Assembly: GCA_021780695.1 (NCBI GenBank)
Contig: JAJXYD010000025.1
Coordinates: forward strand, 124,001-188,000
Length of the DNA: 64,000 bases
Direction of reading: 5' to 3'
DNA from: Deltaproteobacteria bacterium
Lineage (GTDB): Bacteria; Desulfobacterota; Syntrophobacteria; Syntrophobacterales; Syntrophobacteraceae
A program made the position numbers and the translations under genes. The notes beneath the pieces were generated by a model, which made no database searches, was not told the DNA's origin, and saw only the letters and a program-made list of their open reading frames with translations. Positions 56,895 through 64,000 of the stretch are shown one piece after another. Each line of letters opens with the position of its first letter. Position 1 is the first letter of the stretch.

Positions 56895-57542
56895 TTAAAA
56901 AGCACCGCCTACAAGCTTTACCTGCCTGTATCTTTGAATCAAATCACTACCATAGGTCTTTTCCCAGGCCTCCACAATCGCCAAAACCGGAATATCGGCA
57001 AATGAGCCCAAGAGGTCAACGTATTCCATATATCTTTTTTTCTCCGAATTGAACGGCTGAAAGAGCGAGTCGTTTCGACCGTCAAAGTCCAGGGGAGCAA
57101 CGTTAAACCTGCGGCAAGTCTCGGCGTCGAAAGCCGGGGTACACTTAACCCAAGTGTGTTCGAGATAAAATTCAACAAATCCATGATAGACGAACAGATT
57201 TGTACCCATAAATTCCAGGAGCTGCCTTGTGGCCAGGTGATTGCGCACCGTGGCGAACCCGACCCTTGAAGGTATGGCGCAGGCTCTTCCAAGCGCGCAA
57301 AGAACAGAGGCCTTGGAAATACAAAATCCCCTGCCCTCCCCTATCACACGACTTGCGCGGTAATGTTCGGGAAGCCAGAAAGGCGAGGATATATCGTAGA
57401 CAATACCGTCGCGGACGCACCTGTAGAGTTGTATTGCCCGTTCGACCGTGTCTTTGGCTCCCCTGGCGGCCTGAAAAGCATAATCTCTCACCAGGAAGTG
57501 ATCACTGTCTATGATACCGGTCGGCGCAAGGTATTCCAGCAT
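56895..57542 (-). CDS. Transglutaminase-like cysteine protease-fold protein
   Basis: A 215-residue protein with a transglutaminase/papain-like core. The probable nucleophile Cys74 lies in GEGRGFCISKASVL, His120 in VYHGFVEFYL, and the Asp position is best matched by Asp139 in TPAFDAE, a few residues later than usual. An N-terminal helix-rich part (about 20-60) precedes it. Bacterial members are peptidases or amide hydrolases rather than crosslinkers. It has no signal peptide. The gene lies 29 bases after an alpha/beta hydrolase gene, so the two are probably one operon. Target unknown. Confidence 0.78.
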   Translation of the reverse strand: MLEYLAPTGIIDSDHFLVRDYAFQAARGAKDTVERAIQLYRCVRDGIVYDISSPFWLPEHYRASRVIGEGRGFCISKASVLCALGRACAIPSRVGFATVRNHLATRQLLEFMGTNLFVYHGFVEFYLEHTWVKCTPAFDAETCRRFNVAPLDFDGRNDSLFQPFNSEKKRYMEYVDLLGSFADIPVLAIVEAWEKTYGSDLIQRYRQVKLVGGAF

Positions 57543-57571
57543 GTGGCAGCTACCTTTTTCCTTATGGCTTA

Positions 57572-58357
57572 CTATTTTTGCAGAAAACTTGCCAGAGCCT
57601 GATTAAAAGACTCAGAGCCTTCTATGTTGCAAAGGTGCAGAGCGCCGGGCATCACGGCAAGTTCGCAATCTTTTATCCTCTCCTGTATCGCCAGGGCGGC
57701 GCTGACAGGGGTGGTCTCATCCATTCGGCCCACAATAATCAGGGTAGGCGCCTTCACATTCTGGAGTTCATCGGAAATATCAAAGGAGCTGATAGCCTCC
57801 GAACAGCCAACATAGCCGGTAGCCGAAGTTGCAAGGATCATCTCGCGGATCTTTTCAGTCAATTCCGGCTGGTCGCGCCGGAAATGATCGCTTAGCCAGC
57901 GTTTGAGCATATCCGGGACCAAGGCCTCGATGCCCTTTGTTTGCGCCGTCCGTATACGTTCTTGCCACATCGGAGCCCCCGCCGGGTCGCTTCGGCAGGT
58001 GGAACTGCATAAGACGAGTCTATCGAGCCGGTCTGCATACCTGCAGGCAAGGACCTGTCCGATCATGGAGCCCATGGAAATTCCCGCAAAGTGCGTGCGT
58101 TCTATCTCCAGGTAATCGAGCAAGCCGATCACATCGGCGGTAAGCATCTCGATACTGTAGGGACCGGGAGGATTTGAAGAACCGCCGTGACCACGGGTAT
58201 CCAAGCGCAGTACGCGAAATTTATCGCGCAAGACGGGCATTTGAAGATCCCACAACTTTAGAGAGGATGCCAGGGAATGGCTAAGAGTGAGAAAGGGCGC
58301 CCCTTTTGGCCCCTCCAATTCATAGCGGATCACTACGCCGTTTAAATCAGCCTGCAT
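57572..58357 (-). CDS. Alpha/beta hydrolase, 3-oxoadipate enol-lactonase-like
   Basis: A 261-residue cytoplasmic hydrolase. The nucleophile Ser94 lies in the elbow GISMGSMIGQ. An Asp in VGRMDETTP and a His in MPGALHLCNIE complete the triad. The pattern SHSLASSLKLWD, then LDTRGHGGSS, resembles PcaD-type lactonases, but no other beta-ketoadipate pathway gene is near, so the substrate remains open. AAGGAGG precedes the ATG. Transcribed with the transglutaminase-like gene. Confidence 0.85.
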   Translation of the reverse strand: MQADLNGVVIRYELEGPKGAPFLTLSHSLASSLKLWDLQMPVLRDKFRVLRLDTRGHGGSSNPPGPYSIEMLTADVIGLLDYLEIERTHFAGISMGSMIGQVLACRYADRLDRLVLCSSTCRSDPAGAPMWQERIRTAQTKGIEALVPDMLKRWLSDHFRRDQPELTEKIREMILATSATGYVGCSEAISSFDISDELQNVKAPTLIIVGRMDETTPVSAALAIQERIKDCELAVMPGALHLCNIEGSESFNQALASFLQK

Positions 58358-58488
58358 TCGTTCTGCCTCCTTTTTCCTAATACGATAAATAATTACCTAT
58401 ACTAGAAAATGCAGAAATAAAAAACCTGATGATACCCTTTAAAAATACTAACACATGACGCAGGCATGAAGCAGAGCGGCGATCGAGC

Positions 58489-58926
58489 TCAGGATAGCTC
58501 GCGGCCACCTTCGGGTGCAAAAAGAATTCTAACCGGCACCTCGGCCGAATCCCCATTGGTAGAATTTGTGAGGGCCACGGGCTGAACCGGCTGCTGCCTG
58601 GGCAGAACCGAAAGATTACGGCTGCCGTTAGGGCCGATCCTTTTTGTAACGGCCGATACCCGCTCGTCTTCCTGGATGCTCCCCGTAAGGTGTATAAGAG
58701 GTATCAGGGCCTCTTCCTGGCAGCCTGGACACCGGGCTGTGTTAAAGATCAGGTCGCACTGGTAGCACACATACATACCCCGGATAGGTCCAAATACGGG
58801 AGGGGGATCCGGTTTTTCTTTCCTCCCCGACCTCTTGACCCCGGATACGGAACGCGCCAAAGCAAAAGCAAGAACAGCGACTATAAAAATTGCCGAAGCA
58901 TACTGGGAGAAAAATCGACTTAACAT
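58489..58926 (-). CDS. Single-span membrane protein with zinc ribbon
   Basis: A 145-residue hypothetical protein with an N-terminal transmembrane helix (about 8-28), a basic linker, then a zinc-ribbon-like element with CYQC and CPGC (14 residues apart). The rest is low-complexity and probably disordered. No catalytic motif. AAAGGAGG precedes the ATG. It may anchor an interaction partner at the membrane. Function not proposed. Confidence 0.6.
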   Translation of the reverse strand: MLSRFFSQYASAIFIVAVLAFALARSVSGVKRSGRKEKPDPPPVFGPIRGMYVCYQCDLIFNTARCPGCQEEALIPLIHLTGSIQEDERVSAVTKRIGPNGSRNLSVLPRQQPVQPVALTNSTNGDSAEVPVRILFAPEGGRELS

Positions 58927-59378
58927 GACATTTCCCTCCTTTTTGGATTTATTTCACTACCCTGGTCAGGTCGAATCTATAACCACAAGAATAAAATTTT
59001 AACGGGTTGCCAGGGATAAGAGTTACGATTGATCCAGAGGCTAAATCCCTGGATATAATCCCATGGATAAATTAACAGCTCTTTTCTAGTGGATAAAGTA
59101 GGAGAAACTAGTATTCTACTTGGGGGTTGCAGGTAGAATTTGGGGGGTGCTTTTTCCCTGCCGCAGCCATGGGCAAAGGCCCCAAAGGCAAAACAATTAC
59201 CCATAGGCAAATGTTAAAAATTACCCCCAATACCCCCTTGGCCTCCAGAAATCGGCATGCTCGAAAAAATGTTTAGAAAGAGTTCTAAACATTTTTACTG
59301 CCTTTTCCGAATTAATCATTTACACACCCTTGCGGGTTATATGGGATTTGCGCTTTCGTTAGAAACGAGTTAAAAGCC
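58927..59378. other. 452-base intergenic region with a strong palindrome
   Basis: The left part, the leader side of the zinc-ribbon gene, has no coding character. The right part contains a near-perfect palindrome (59265-59296) 83 bases before the HDOD gene. No recognised RNA gene. Confidence 0.45.
59265..59296. repeat. 14-bp perfect inverted repeat, terminator-like or operator
   Basis: Arms 59265-59278 and 59283-59296 (AAAAATGTTTAGAA and its complement) enclose AGAG. The arms are AT-rich and the A and T tracts lie inside the stem. Either strand would give an intrinsic-terminator shape, but no gene ends next to it. Confidence 0.6.
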
Positions 59379-60746
59379 ATGCTTACAAAAGAAAAAGTAT
59401 CGAGTCGCGCTTTTCCTGCTATATTTTCAGACCTCAGCCACGAGGAACAAATCAGGTTGTTCAATGCAGGAACGGTTAGAAAGATTAGCGAAAAGGAGAT
59501 CCTGCAAAATGGAGAAAACCTGGATGCAAACTTCTTTTGGGTCCTGCGTGGAACGCTAAGGGTGCTGTCGCGCAACCCCGACCGGGAGGCCACAAGGTAT
59601 AAAACAGGCCAGTTTGTCGGACAAACCGGGAGTTTGGACCAAATCGGCACAAACGCAACATTTATTGCCGAAGAGCCAACGGATCTATTCTGCCTTACGC
59701 GCAAAGCCCTTGAGGCCTTATATCCGGAAACTCGCGCAGCAATTCTTGCCATTGTAAATGATGCGATCCGCACCCGCTTGGAGCTTTTGCACGAGCAAAA
59801 CCAAACGAGTCTTTTTCGAGAAACCGCCCTTGTCGCCTATGCCCAAAAATTCCATAAGCATATTCAAAAATATGAGCAGTCCGAGGTAATAACAACAATT
59901 GTAGCCGGTATTCCCAGGCTTCCCCTGCATATCTCTCACCTTATAGAGCTTCTGGCCAGTGACAGGCCATCGGCAAAAGAGGTGGCGGCTTTGGCCAAAC
60001 AAGACCCATCCCTGGTAGTAGACATCCTTCAGACGATAAACTCGCCTCTTTATAATCTTCCCAAGGAAATCACCGATATCTCTTATGCCATAACTTATCT
60101 GGGCTTCAACGAAGTCTATCACATTGCCATATCGCGCGGTCTTTTGAAGTTGATCCCCGATTCGGAAGACTTCAGGCTGGTCTACCTGCACTCGCTGTTT
60201 TTATCCTACGTGGGCACCGAACTTTGCAATCACTGCCGCAAGGATCAGGCGTCTTTTCTTGGCACCATAGGGCTTTTGCACGACATCGGCAAAACCGTGG
60301 CCTTTCTTCTTAGAAAACAATATCCCAAATGGTCTCTTTTTATCGAGATGCTTGATACCGCGAAGTTGGGCGCCGTGCTTCTAAAGAGTTGGAATATTCC
60401 AAACACAATCTGGCGCACCGTGGAATTCCAGGCCTACCCGTGCTTTTGCCCCCCCCAGACACTCCCAAAGGAGTCAAGGACCAGCATTGCCCTTCTCTAT
60501 GTGGCCCATGTCCTATGCGACCAACTGAGCAAAGGAGCCTTGGAACCACTGGAGCATCCCTACCTAGACGATTATCTGCGGCTGCTCGACTTCGATCCGG
60601 ACGGAATCGACTACCTCATGAGCAAATGCATCGTTCCGGGGCTGCTTTCAAAAAACAAGTTGCTCCCCGATTTTGTGCGAAAACTCCTGGTTCGAAAAAG
60701 CGGGCCTCTATGGAAAGGCCTTGCCCCCTCTCCTGACGGGATATAA
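59379..60746 (+). CDS. Cyclic-nucleotide-binding-like plus HDOD domain protein
   Basis: A 455-residue signalling protein. Residues 15-130 resemble a cNMP-binding/Crp-like beta-roll (SHEEQIRLFNAGTVRKI, FFWVLRGTLRVLS, ETRAAI). The HDOD domain covers about 180-375: GIPRLPLHISHLIELLAS, the conserved LAKQDPSLVVDILQTINSPLYNL and LLHDIGKTVAFLL. HDOD domains sense or relay signals and usually lack phosphodiesterase activity. No kinase or cyclase neighbour. The start is ATG at 59379. Ligand of the N-terminal domain is not known; Crp-type ligand residues are not obviously conserved. Confidence 0.8.
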   Translation: MLTKEKVSSRAFPAIFSDLSHEEQIRLFNAGTVRKISEKEILQNGENLDANFFWVLRGTLRVLSRNPDREATRYKTGQFVGQTGSLDQIGTNATFIAEEPTDLFCLTRKALEALYPETRAAILAIVNDAIRTRLELLHEQNQTSLFRETALVAYAQKFHKHIQKYEQSEVITTIVAGIPRLPLHISHLIELLASDRPSAKEVAALAKQDPSLVVDILQTINSPLYNLPKEITDISYAITYLGFNEVYHIAISRGLLKLIPDSEDFRLVYLHSLFLSYVGTELCNHCRKDQASFLGTIGLLHDIGKTVAFLLRKQYPKWSLFIEMLDTAKLGAVLLKSWNIPNTIWRTVEFQAYPCFCPPQTLPKESRTSIALLYVAHVLCDQLSKGALEPLEHPYLDDYLRLLDFDPDGIDYLMSKCIVPGLLSKNKLLPDFVRKLLVRKSGPLWKGLAPSPDGI

Positions 60747-60851
60747 TCAATCCTTGCTGTCTGCCGATAAACTTTCCGAAAAATATTGCAAAATTAAATT
60801 CCTGAGTTATAGAGATTCTGTAAATCTCAAAACCCTTTACTGGAGGATAGC

Positions 60852-61550
60852 ATGCAGTCAACCACAGTTTTTGACAGGGACCGCACGGACGTCCAGGTCC
60901 AAAACGACTTTATACGCCGCGTATTTAACTGGATGGCCCTGGGACTGGGCACGACGGCTCTTTCGGCCCTCGTTTCAGCCAACGCGGGCGTGGTCAACGC
61001 CCTTGCCGCACACCCGATACTCATGCTCTTGCTGATCGTTGGCGAATTCGGCATCGTAATCTCCCTTAGCGCGGCCATCGCCAAGATCGAGTCGACCACA
61101 GCGCTTCTCATGTTTTTTATCTATGCCGTTTTGACCGGTATAACTTTTTCTACTATTTTCCTTGTCTACACGAAAGGCTCGATCGCAAGCACGTTTTTCA
61201 TAACGGGTGGAACTTTCGCGGCCATGAGTATTTACGGCTCTACTACCAGGCGCGATCTGACCTCCCTTGGAAGCTTTCTCACCATGGGCCTCATTGGTCT
61301 GATAATAGCCTCGGTCGTCAATTTCTTTTTCCGCAGCCCGGCCTTCTACTGGATAATTACCTACGCGGGCATTGCCATTTTCACCGGGCTTACCGCATAT
61401 GACGCACAGATGGTAAAGGCAATGGCTTATGCGGGCTTTGCGGGCAGCGAAGAGGAACGAAAAGGGGCAATAATCGGTGCTTTGCGCCTCTACCTGGACT
61501 TTATAAACCTGTTTTTGCTATTACTGCGAATCTTTGGACGGCGCAGGTAA
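60852..61550 (+). CDS. Bax inhibitor-1 / YccA-family membrane protein
   Basis: A 232-residue integral protein with seven transmembrane helices, the bacterial BI-1 (YetJ/YccA) type. The N-terminus VQNDFIRRVFNWMALGLG and the C-terminal FTGLTAYDAQMVKAM, with the conserved Asp of the pH-sensitive calcium channel fold, support this. GGAGG precedes the ATG. Bacterial members act as calcium leak channels (YetJ) or as FtsH modulators (YccA). The next gene follows within 10 bases. Confidence 0.92.
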   Translation: MQSTTVFDRDRTDVQVQNDFIRRVFNWMALGLGTTALSALVSANAGVVNALAAHPILMLLLIVGEFGIVISLSAAIAKIESTTALLMFFIYAVLTGITFSTIFLVYTKGSIASTFFITGGTFAAMSIYGSTTRRDLTSLGSFLTMGLIGLIIASVVNFFFRSPAFYWIITYAGIAIFTGLTAYDAQMVKAMAYAGFAGSEEERKGAIIGALRLYLDFINLFLLLLRIFGRRR

Positions 61551-61560
61551 AATCCAAGTT

Positions 61561-62406
61561 ATGCTGCGTCACACTTTTATCCACCTGCCCGGGGTCGGCC
61601 TGAAAACAGAACAGTCTCTGTGGCAAAAGGGCATACAATCCTGGGATGTTTTCCTGGATGAATACGGCAGAACCGCCTGCCCTTTTGGCCGCGGAAAATA
61701 TGAGATGCTTAGCGCTCAGATCGCGGTGTGCCTTGAAAAACTCGATAAGCTCGATGCGGGCTATTTTGCCCAATCACTGCCCCCACGGCTTCTGTGGAGG
61801 ATTTTTCCCGATTTCCGGCAGGACGCGGCCTATTTGGATATCGAAACCACGGGGCTCGGCGGCCCAAACGACCACATTACGACCGTCGCAGTCTTCGACG
61901 GCAAACAGGTTTTTCATTACATCCATGGTAAAAACCTGGATCGTCTTCCTGAGGACCTTGGCAAATATAAGCTTCTTATCACCTACAACGGGACCTGTTT
62001 TGATCTTCCCTTTATAAGCAACTATTTCGGCATTTCGTTAAAACAGGCCCATATCGACCTGAGATACCTGCTGGCAGGCCTTGGCTATCGGGGGGGTCTC
62101 AAGGGATGCGAGAAAAGCCTTGGGCTGGATAGAGGAGAGCTTGACGGAGTCGATGGCTACCTCGCGGTGCTGCTGTGGAATGAATACAGAAATAAAGGAA
62201 ACCCAAAGGCGCTGGAGACTCTTTTGGCCTATAATATGGCCGATGCGATAAATCTTGAAAACCTCATGGTGCAGGCCTTCAACATGGCGGCGGCAAAGGA
62301 GGGCTTTGGCGACCTGAGGCTTCCTCTGCCCCCGACTCCGCACATCGCATTCCAGCCTGACCCGCACCTGATAGAGCAGCTTCGAGAGCGCTATTTTTTC
62401 TGCTAG
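61561..62406 (+). CDS. YprB-like ribonuclease H-fold exonuclease
   Basis: A 281-residue DEDD-type nuclease related to YprB. The DxE motif lies in YLDIETTGLG, the second Asp in TYNGTCFDLPF, and the last Asp in LLAYNMADAINLE. The N-terminal 70 residues hold a helix-hairpin-like start (HLPGVGLKTEQSLWQKGI) and may help bind nucleic acid. ATG at 61561 follows the BI-1 gene stop by ten bases; the outer TTG at 61534 overlaps that gene. Co-transcription with the BI-1 gene is likely. Precise nucleic acid substrate unknown. Confidence 0.85.
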   Translation: MLRHTFIHLPGVGLKTEQSLWQKGIQSWDVFLDEYGRTACPFGRGKYEMLSAQIAVCLEKLDKLDAGYFAQSLPPRLLWRIFPDFRQDAAYLDIETTGLGGPNDHITTVAVFDGKQVFHYIHGKNLDRLPEDLGKYKLLITYNGTCFDLPFISNYFGISLKQAHIDLRYLLAGLGYRGGLKGCEKSLGLDRGELDGVDGYLAVLLWNEYRNKGNPKALETLLAYNMADAINLENLMVQAFNMAAAKEGFGDLRLPLPPTPHIAFQPDPHLIEQLRERYFFC

Positions 62407-62445
62407 ACCGCGACCTCGTTTGAGTGCGTTTCCCGGAGCGCGCCT

Positions 62446-62775
62446 TTAGCCCGCCGCGGGTTTTCCCGCAGGCGTCACAAAAGCGCTCATCAGAGTAAAG
62501 AGCGCTACCGACCCAAGGATTATAATAACTGCCGTGAAGGGAAGCCCCATCGCTTTTCGCTCCATTATTATCCTCGACATCGTATAGACCCAGACCAGAG
62601 CCCCCAGTGCGAGGTAGGCCCGCAGCGCCCGAATAAACCACGGTTTTTTCAGGAAAATGAGCGGTATGAGGCCAAGATTGAGAACAACCAGGAAAAAATC
62701 CTGGCCGCGCAAAAAATGAGCCGCGAGCAACACCAGACTAAGAACGGCAGGAAGCCTGCGAAGGGATTCTTTCAT
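62446..62775 (-). CDS. Small integral membrane protein, unknown
   Basis: A 109-residue hydrophobic protein with about four transmembrane segments (residues 7-22, 28-42, 51-67, 79-101). No family recognised; a positively charged loop between segments 2 and 3 (FLKKPWFIRALRAY) suggests membrane topology only. The start is ATG at 62775; the upstream TTG at 62790 lacks support. Confidence 0.55.
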   Translation of the reverse strand: MKESLRRLPAVLSLVLLAAHFLRGQDFFLVVLNLGLIPLIFLKKPWFIRALRAYLALGALVWVYTMSRIIMERKAMGLPFTAVIIILGSVALFTLMSAFVTPAGKPAAG

Positions 62776-63060
62776 AACCGGGCCTTTCAACTTCGATCGT
62801 TTTTAACCAAGACGAGTTTATCCTAGCAGCAAAGAGTGCTATAAATCCTTGACGCAGGTCAAAAGAGGCAAAAAAACGTAACGCAAAACTCCCGCAAGAT
62901 CGCCTTTAACCGGCACTGCAATCCCGGGAAGTCTTCCAAATTTTCCCATTCCCTTTGCGTTTACGACTCAAACAGGCCTTTAAAAAATCGATCTCACCCG
63001 AAGTTAGAACTGCCCGCCTGCTGCTATCCATCATTTTTTGCTCAAACCAGCGAAAGGTTG

Positions 63061-63090
63061 TTGACATTAGGGCCGATAAGTCGCTATTAA
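63061..63090 (+). promoter_or_regulatory. Promoter for tRNA-Arg
   Basis: A consensus TTGACA (63061-63066), 18 bases, then TATTAA (63085-63090). Transcription would begin near 63097, just before the mature tRNA. Confidence 0.6.
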
Positions 63091-63100
63091 TAAAGATTAC

Positions 63101-63174
<74 letters not shown>

Positions 63175-63185
63175 TCAGAAAAATC

Positions 63186-63219
63186 AAGGGGTTAGCCGAT
63201 TAGCGGTTAACCCCCTTTT
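63186..63219 (+). terminator. Terminator after tRNA-Arg
   Basis: A GC-rich stem (63186-63198 with 63204-63217, one bulge and one G-U pair) and a short loop, followed by TTTT (to 63219). Located 12 bases past the tRNA. Confidence 0.75.
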
Positions 63220-63221
63220 CT

Positions 63222-63689
63222 TTGTATAAGGTTCGCATCCCTTTTAATATCGTGCACGACTCGGTTTTTTCGCTCAATGATAATGTGATAGAGCCACTCC
63301 GCGCGGCAGGGGCCTTATCGCTTCAGGAAAGTCTCGAATGGGACATTTACCTGACGACCGTAAACGAATTCAAGACAGACATTTTTGCATCCGGGCGACT
63401 TCCTGCGGCTGTTCGGCATCCAACCCTTACAAATAATCTACCTTGTTTCTTATGGCGAGCCACCGCGAGCTGCCAGGGCGATTTAATCATCGACCTGATA
63501 TTTGATGCAACGGATATTGAGCAGTCGTCCTTTCTAGTCTACGCCGTAGAATATGACTGCGGCTTCTTTTCGATCCTCAAGTCGTTATCGACTGAGCCGG
63601 GTCTTGTTTCCAAGGAGCGCGCGGAGTGGAAAATCTTGGAATGGTTTTCGACTATTTGCCCGATGTCACCTCAAGCGTATTATTCTTAA
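63222..63689 (+). CDS. Hypothetical ORF adjacent to tRNA-Arg
   Basis: A frame of up to 155 residues that begins at the edge of the tRNA-Arg terminator (TTG at 63222; GTG at 63252 as alternative). The start has no clear ribosome binding site. The C-terminal half looks like real protein, with alternating hydrophobic strands (GDLIIDLIFDATDIEQSSFL, VEYDCGFFSIL). No family recognised. It could be a truncated or partly degraded cargo gene, since tRNA-Arg ends are common insertion sites for mobile elements. No integrase lies in the window. Coding status uncertain. Confidence 0.4.
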   Translation: MYKVRIPFNIVHDSVFSLNDNVIEPLRAAGALSLQESLEWDIYLTTVNEFKTDIFASGRLPAAVRHPTLTNNLPCFLWRATASCQGDLIIDLIFDATDIEQSSFLVYAVEYDCGFFSILKSLSTEPGLVSKERAEWKILEWFSTICPMSPQAYYS

Positions 63690-64000
63690 ATCAAACTTCC
63701 TCGAACAGAGCCTTGACCTTCCCCCCGAGAGCGTTCGCCATTATTTCCTGGGGTCAGAAGCGTGCAACTCCCAAGCTGACCTGCAGCCTACCCGCTCCGG
63801 CGTTTAGTGTAGTTTTAAAAAGACGTCCCGCATGTCGGATTCGAATTTGCAGAACTTGACACACACAACTATTTGAACGGGGAAATAAAGCGAAGAAGCC
63901 GGGGGGAGAGAGGATTTTCCAAATGCGGAGAACTTGCCTCCGGCTTGAGGGGGCGAAGGAGTGATCTCCAGGGGGCTTTTGGGGCGCCCTGGAGATCGTT
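63690..64000. other. Terminal intergenic stretch
   Basis: No gene supported. An inverted repeat (arms 63963-63973 and 63987-63997, 11 bp perfect, extendable) lies at the very end of the window; no T run is visible within it. Short overlapping frames lack coding character. Confidence 0.4.

Noticed and set aside
58977..59210. 77-residue minus-strand frame in the region before the HDOD gene
   Set aside because: No ribosome binding site and no family features.

Overview
The window is a 64 kb, gene-dense bacterial chromosome segment with moderately high GC. It holds no insertion sequence, phage gene or CRISPR array. The gene set includes a RACo-type corrinoid activator, class I iron-sulfur fumarase, MmsA dehydrogenase, a full Tol-Pal system, an NtrC-type regulator, PTS proteins EI and HPr without a sugar permease, and a long SRP RNA. 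Together these suggest an anaerobic Gram-negative bacterium of the former Deltaproteobacteria (Desulfobacterota), possibly close to the Syntrophobacterales. This taxonomic reading is an inference from gene content, not a search result.

Layout. 1-6.2 kb: the 3' part of an HD-GYP protein, a flippase-like membrane protein, an undescribed P-loop ATPase plus partner pair, RNase Z, a small coiled-coil protein and a lytic transglycosylase. 6.2-13.3 kb: a promoter followed by a stand-alone EF-G, an S21-like protein, a PPC/DUF296 protein, a YkgJ-type cysteine cluster protein, tRNA-Leu(UAG), trigger factor and ClpP. 13.3-19.4 kb: class I fumarase behind a divergent RelA/SpoT-like protein (minus strand), then a RACo-like protein and a membrane-anchored lipase-like hydrolase. 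19.4-26.5 kb: HPr, EI, SmpB, then on the minus strand a GspE/PilB-type ATPase overlapping a metallophosphoesterase, and an unknown protein. 26.9-34.2 kb (minus strand): Sir2, TolQ, TolR, TolA/TonB, TolB, Pal and CpoB, plus a LysM lytic transglycosylase. 34.4-47.9 kb: an anion permease, GreA, PyrB-PyrC with a sigma-54 regulator, a small acidic protein with a UvrD-tail-like domain, inositol monophosphatase, an amidohydrolase, a two-gene membrane module, NadB, a HAD phosphatase, the SRP RNA and a glutamine amidotransferase. 48-56.3 kb: MmsA with a ferritin-like protein, then a complete tripartite RND efflux operon. 56.3-64 kb: a glycine-zipper protein, a transglutaminase-like protein with an alpha/beta hydrolase, a zinc-ribbon membrane protein, a cNMP/HDOD protein, a BI-1 family membrane protein, a YprB-like nuclease, tRNA-Arg(UCU) and an atypical ORF next to it.

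How the genes work together. Most of the window is housekeeping: translation and protein quality control (EF-G, SmpB, trigger factor, ClpP, SRP RNA, tRNAs), envelope integrity (Tol-Pal, two lytic transglycosylases), pyrimidine and NAD synthesis, and efflux. The most promising uncharacterised items are the divergent RelA/SpoT-fold protein upstream of fumarase, the ATPase plus helical partner pair at 2.2-3.7 kb, the free-standing UvrD-C/Tudor-like protein at 40.6 kb, and the two-gene membrane module at 43.1-44.4 kb. Several start codons were moved inward from the longest reading frame because a Shine-Dalgarno sequence, or an overlapping RNA gene, decides the start; each case is noted in its entry.
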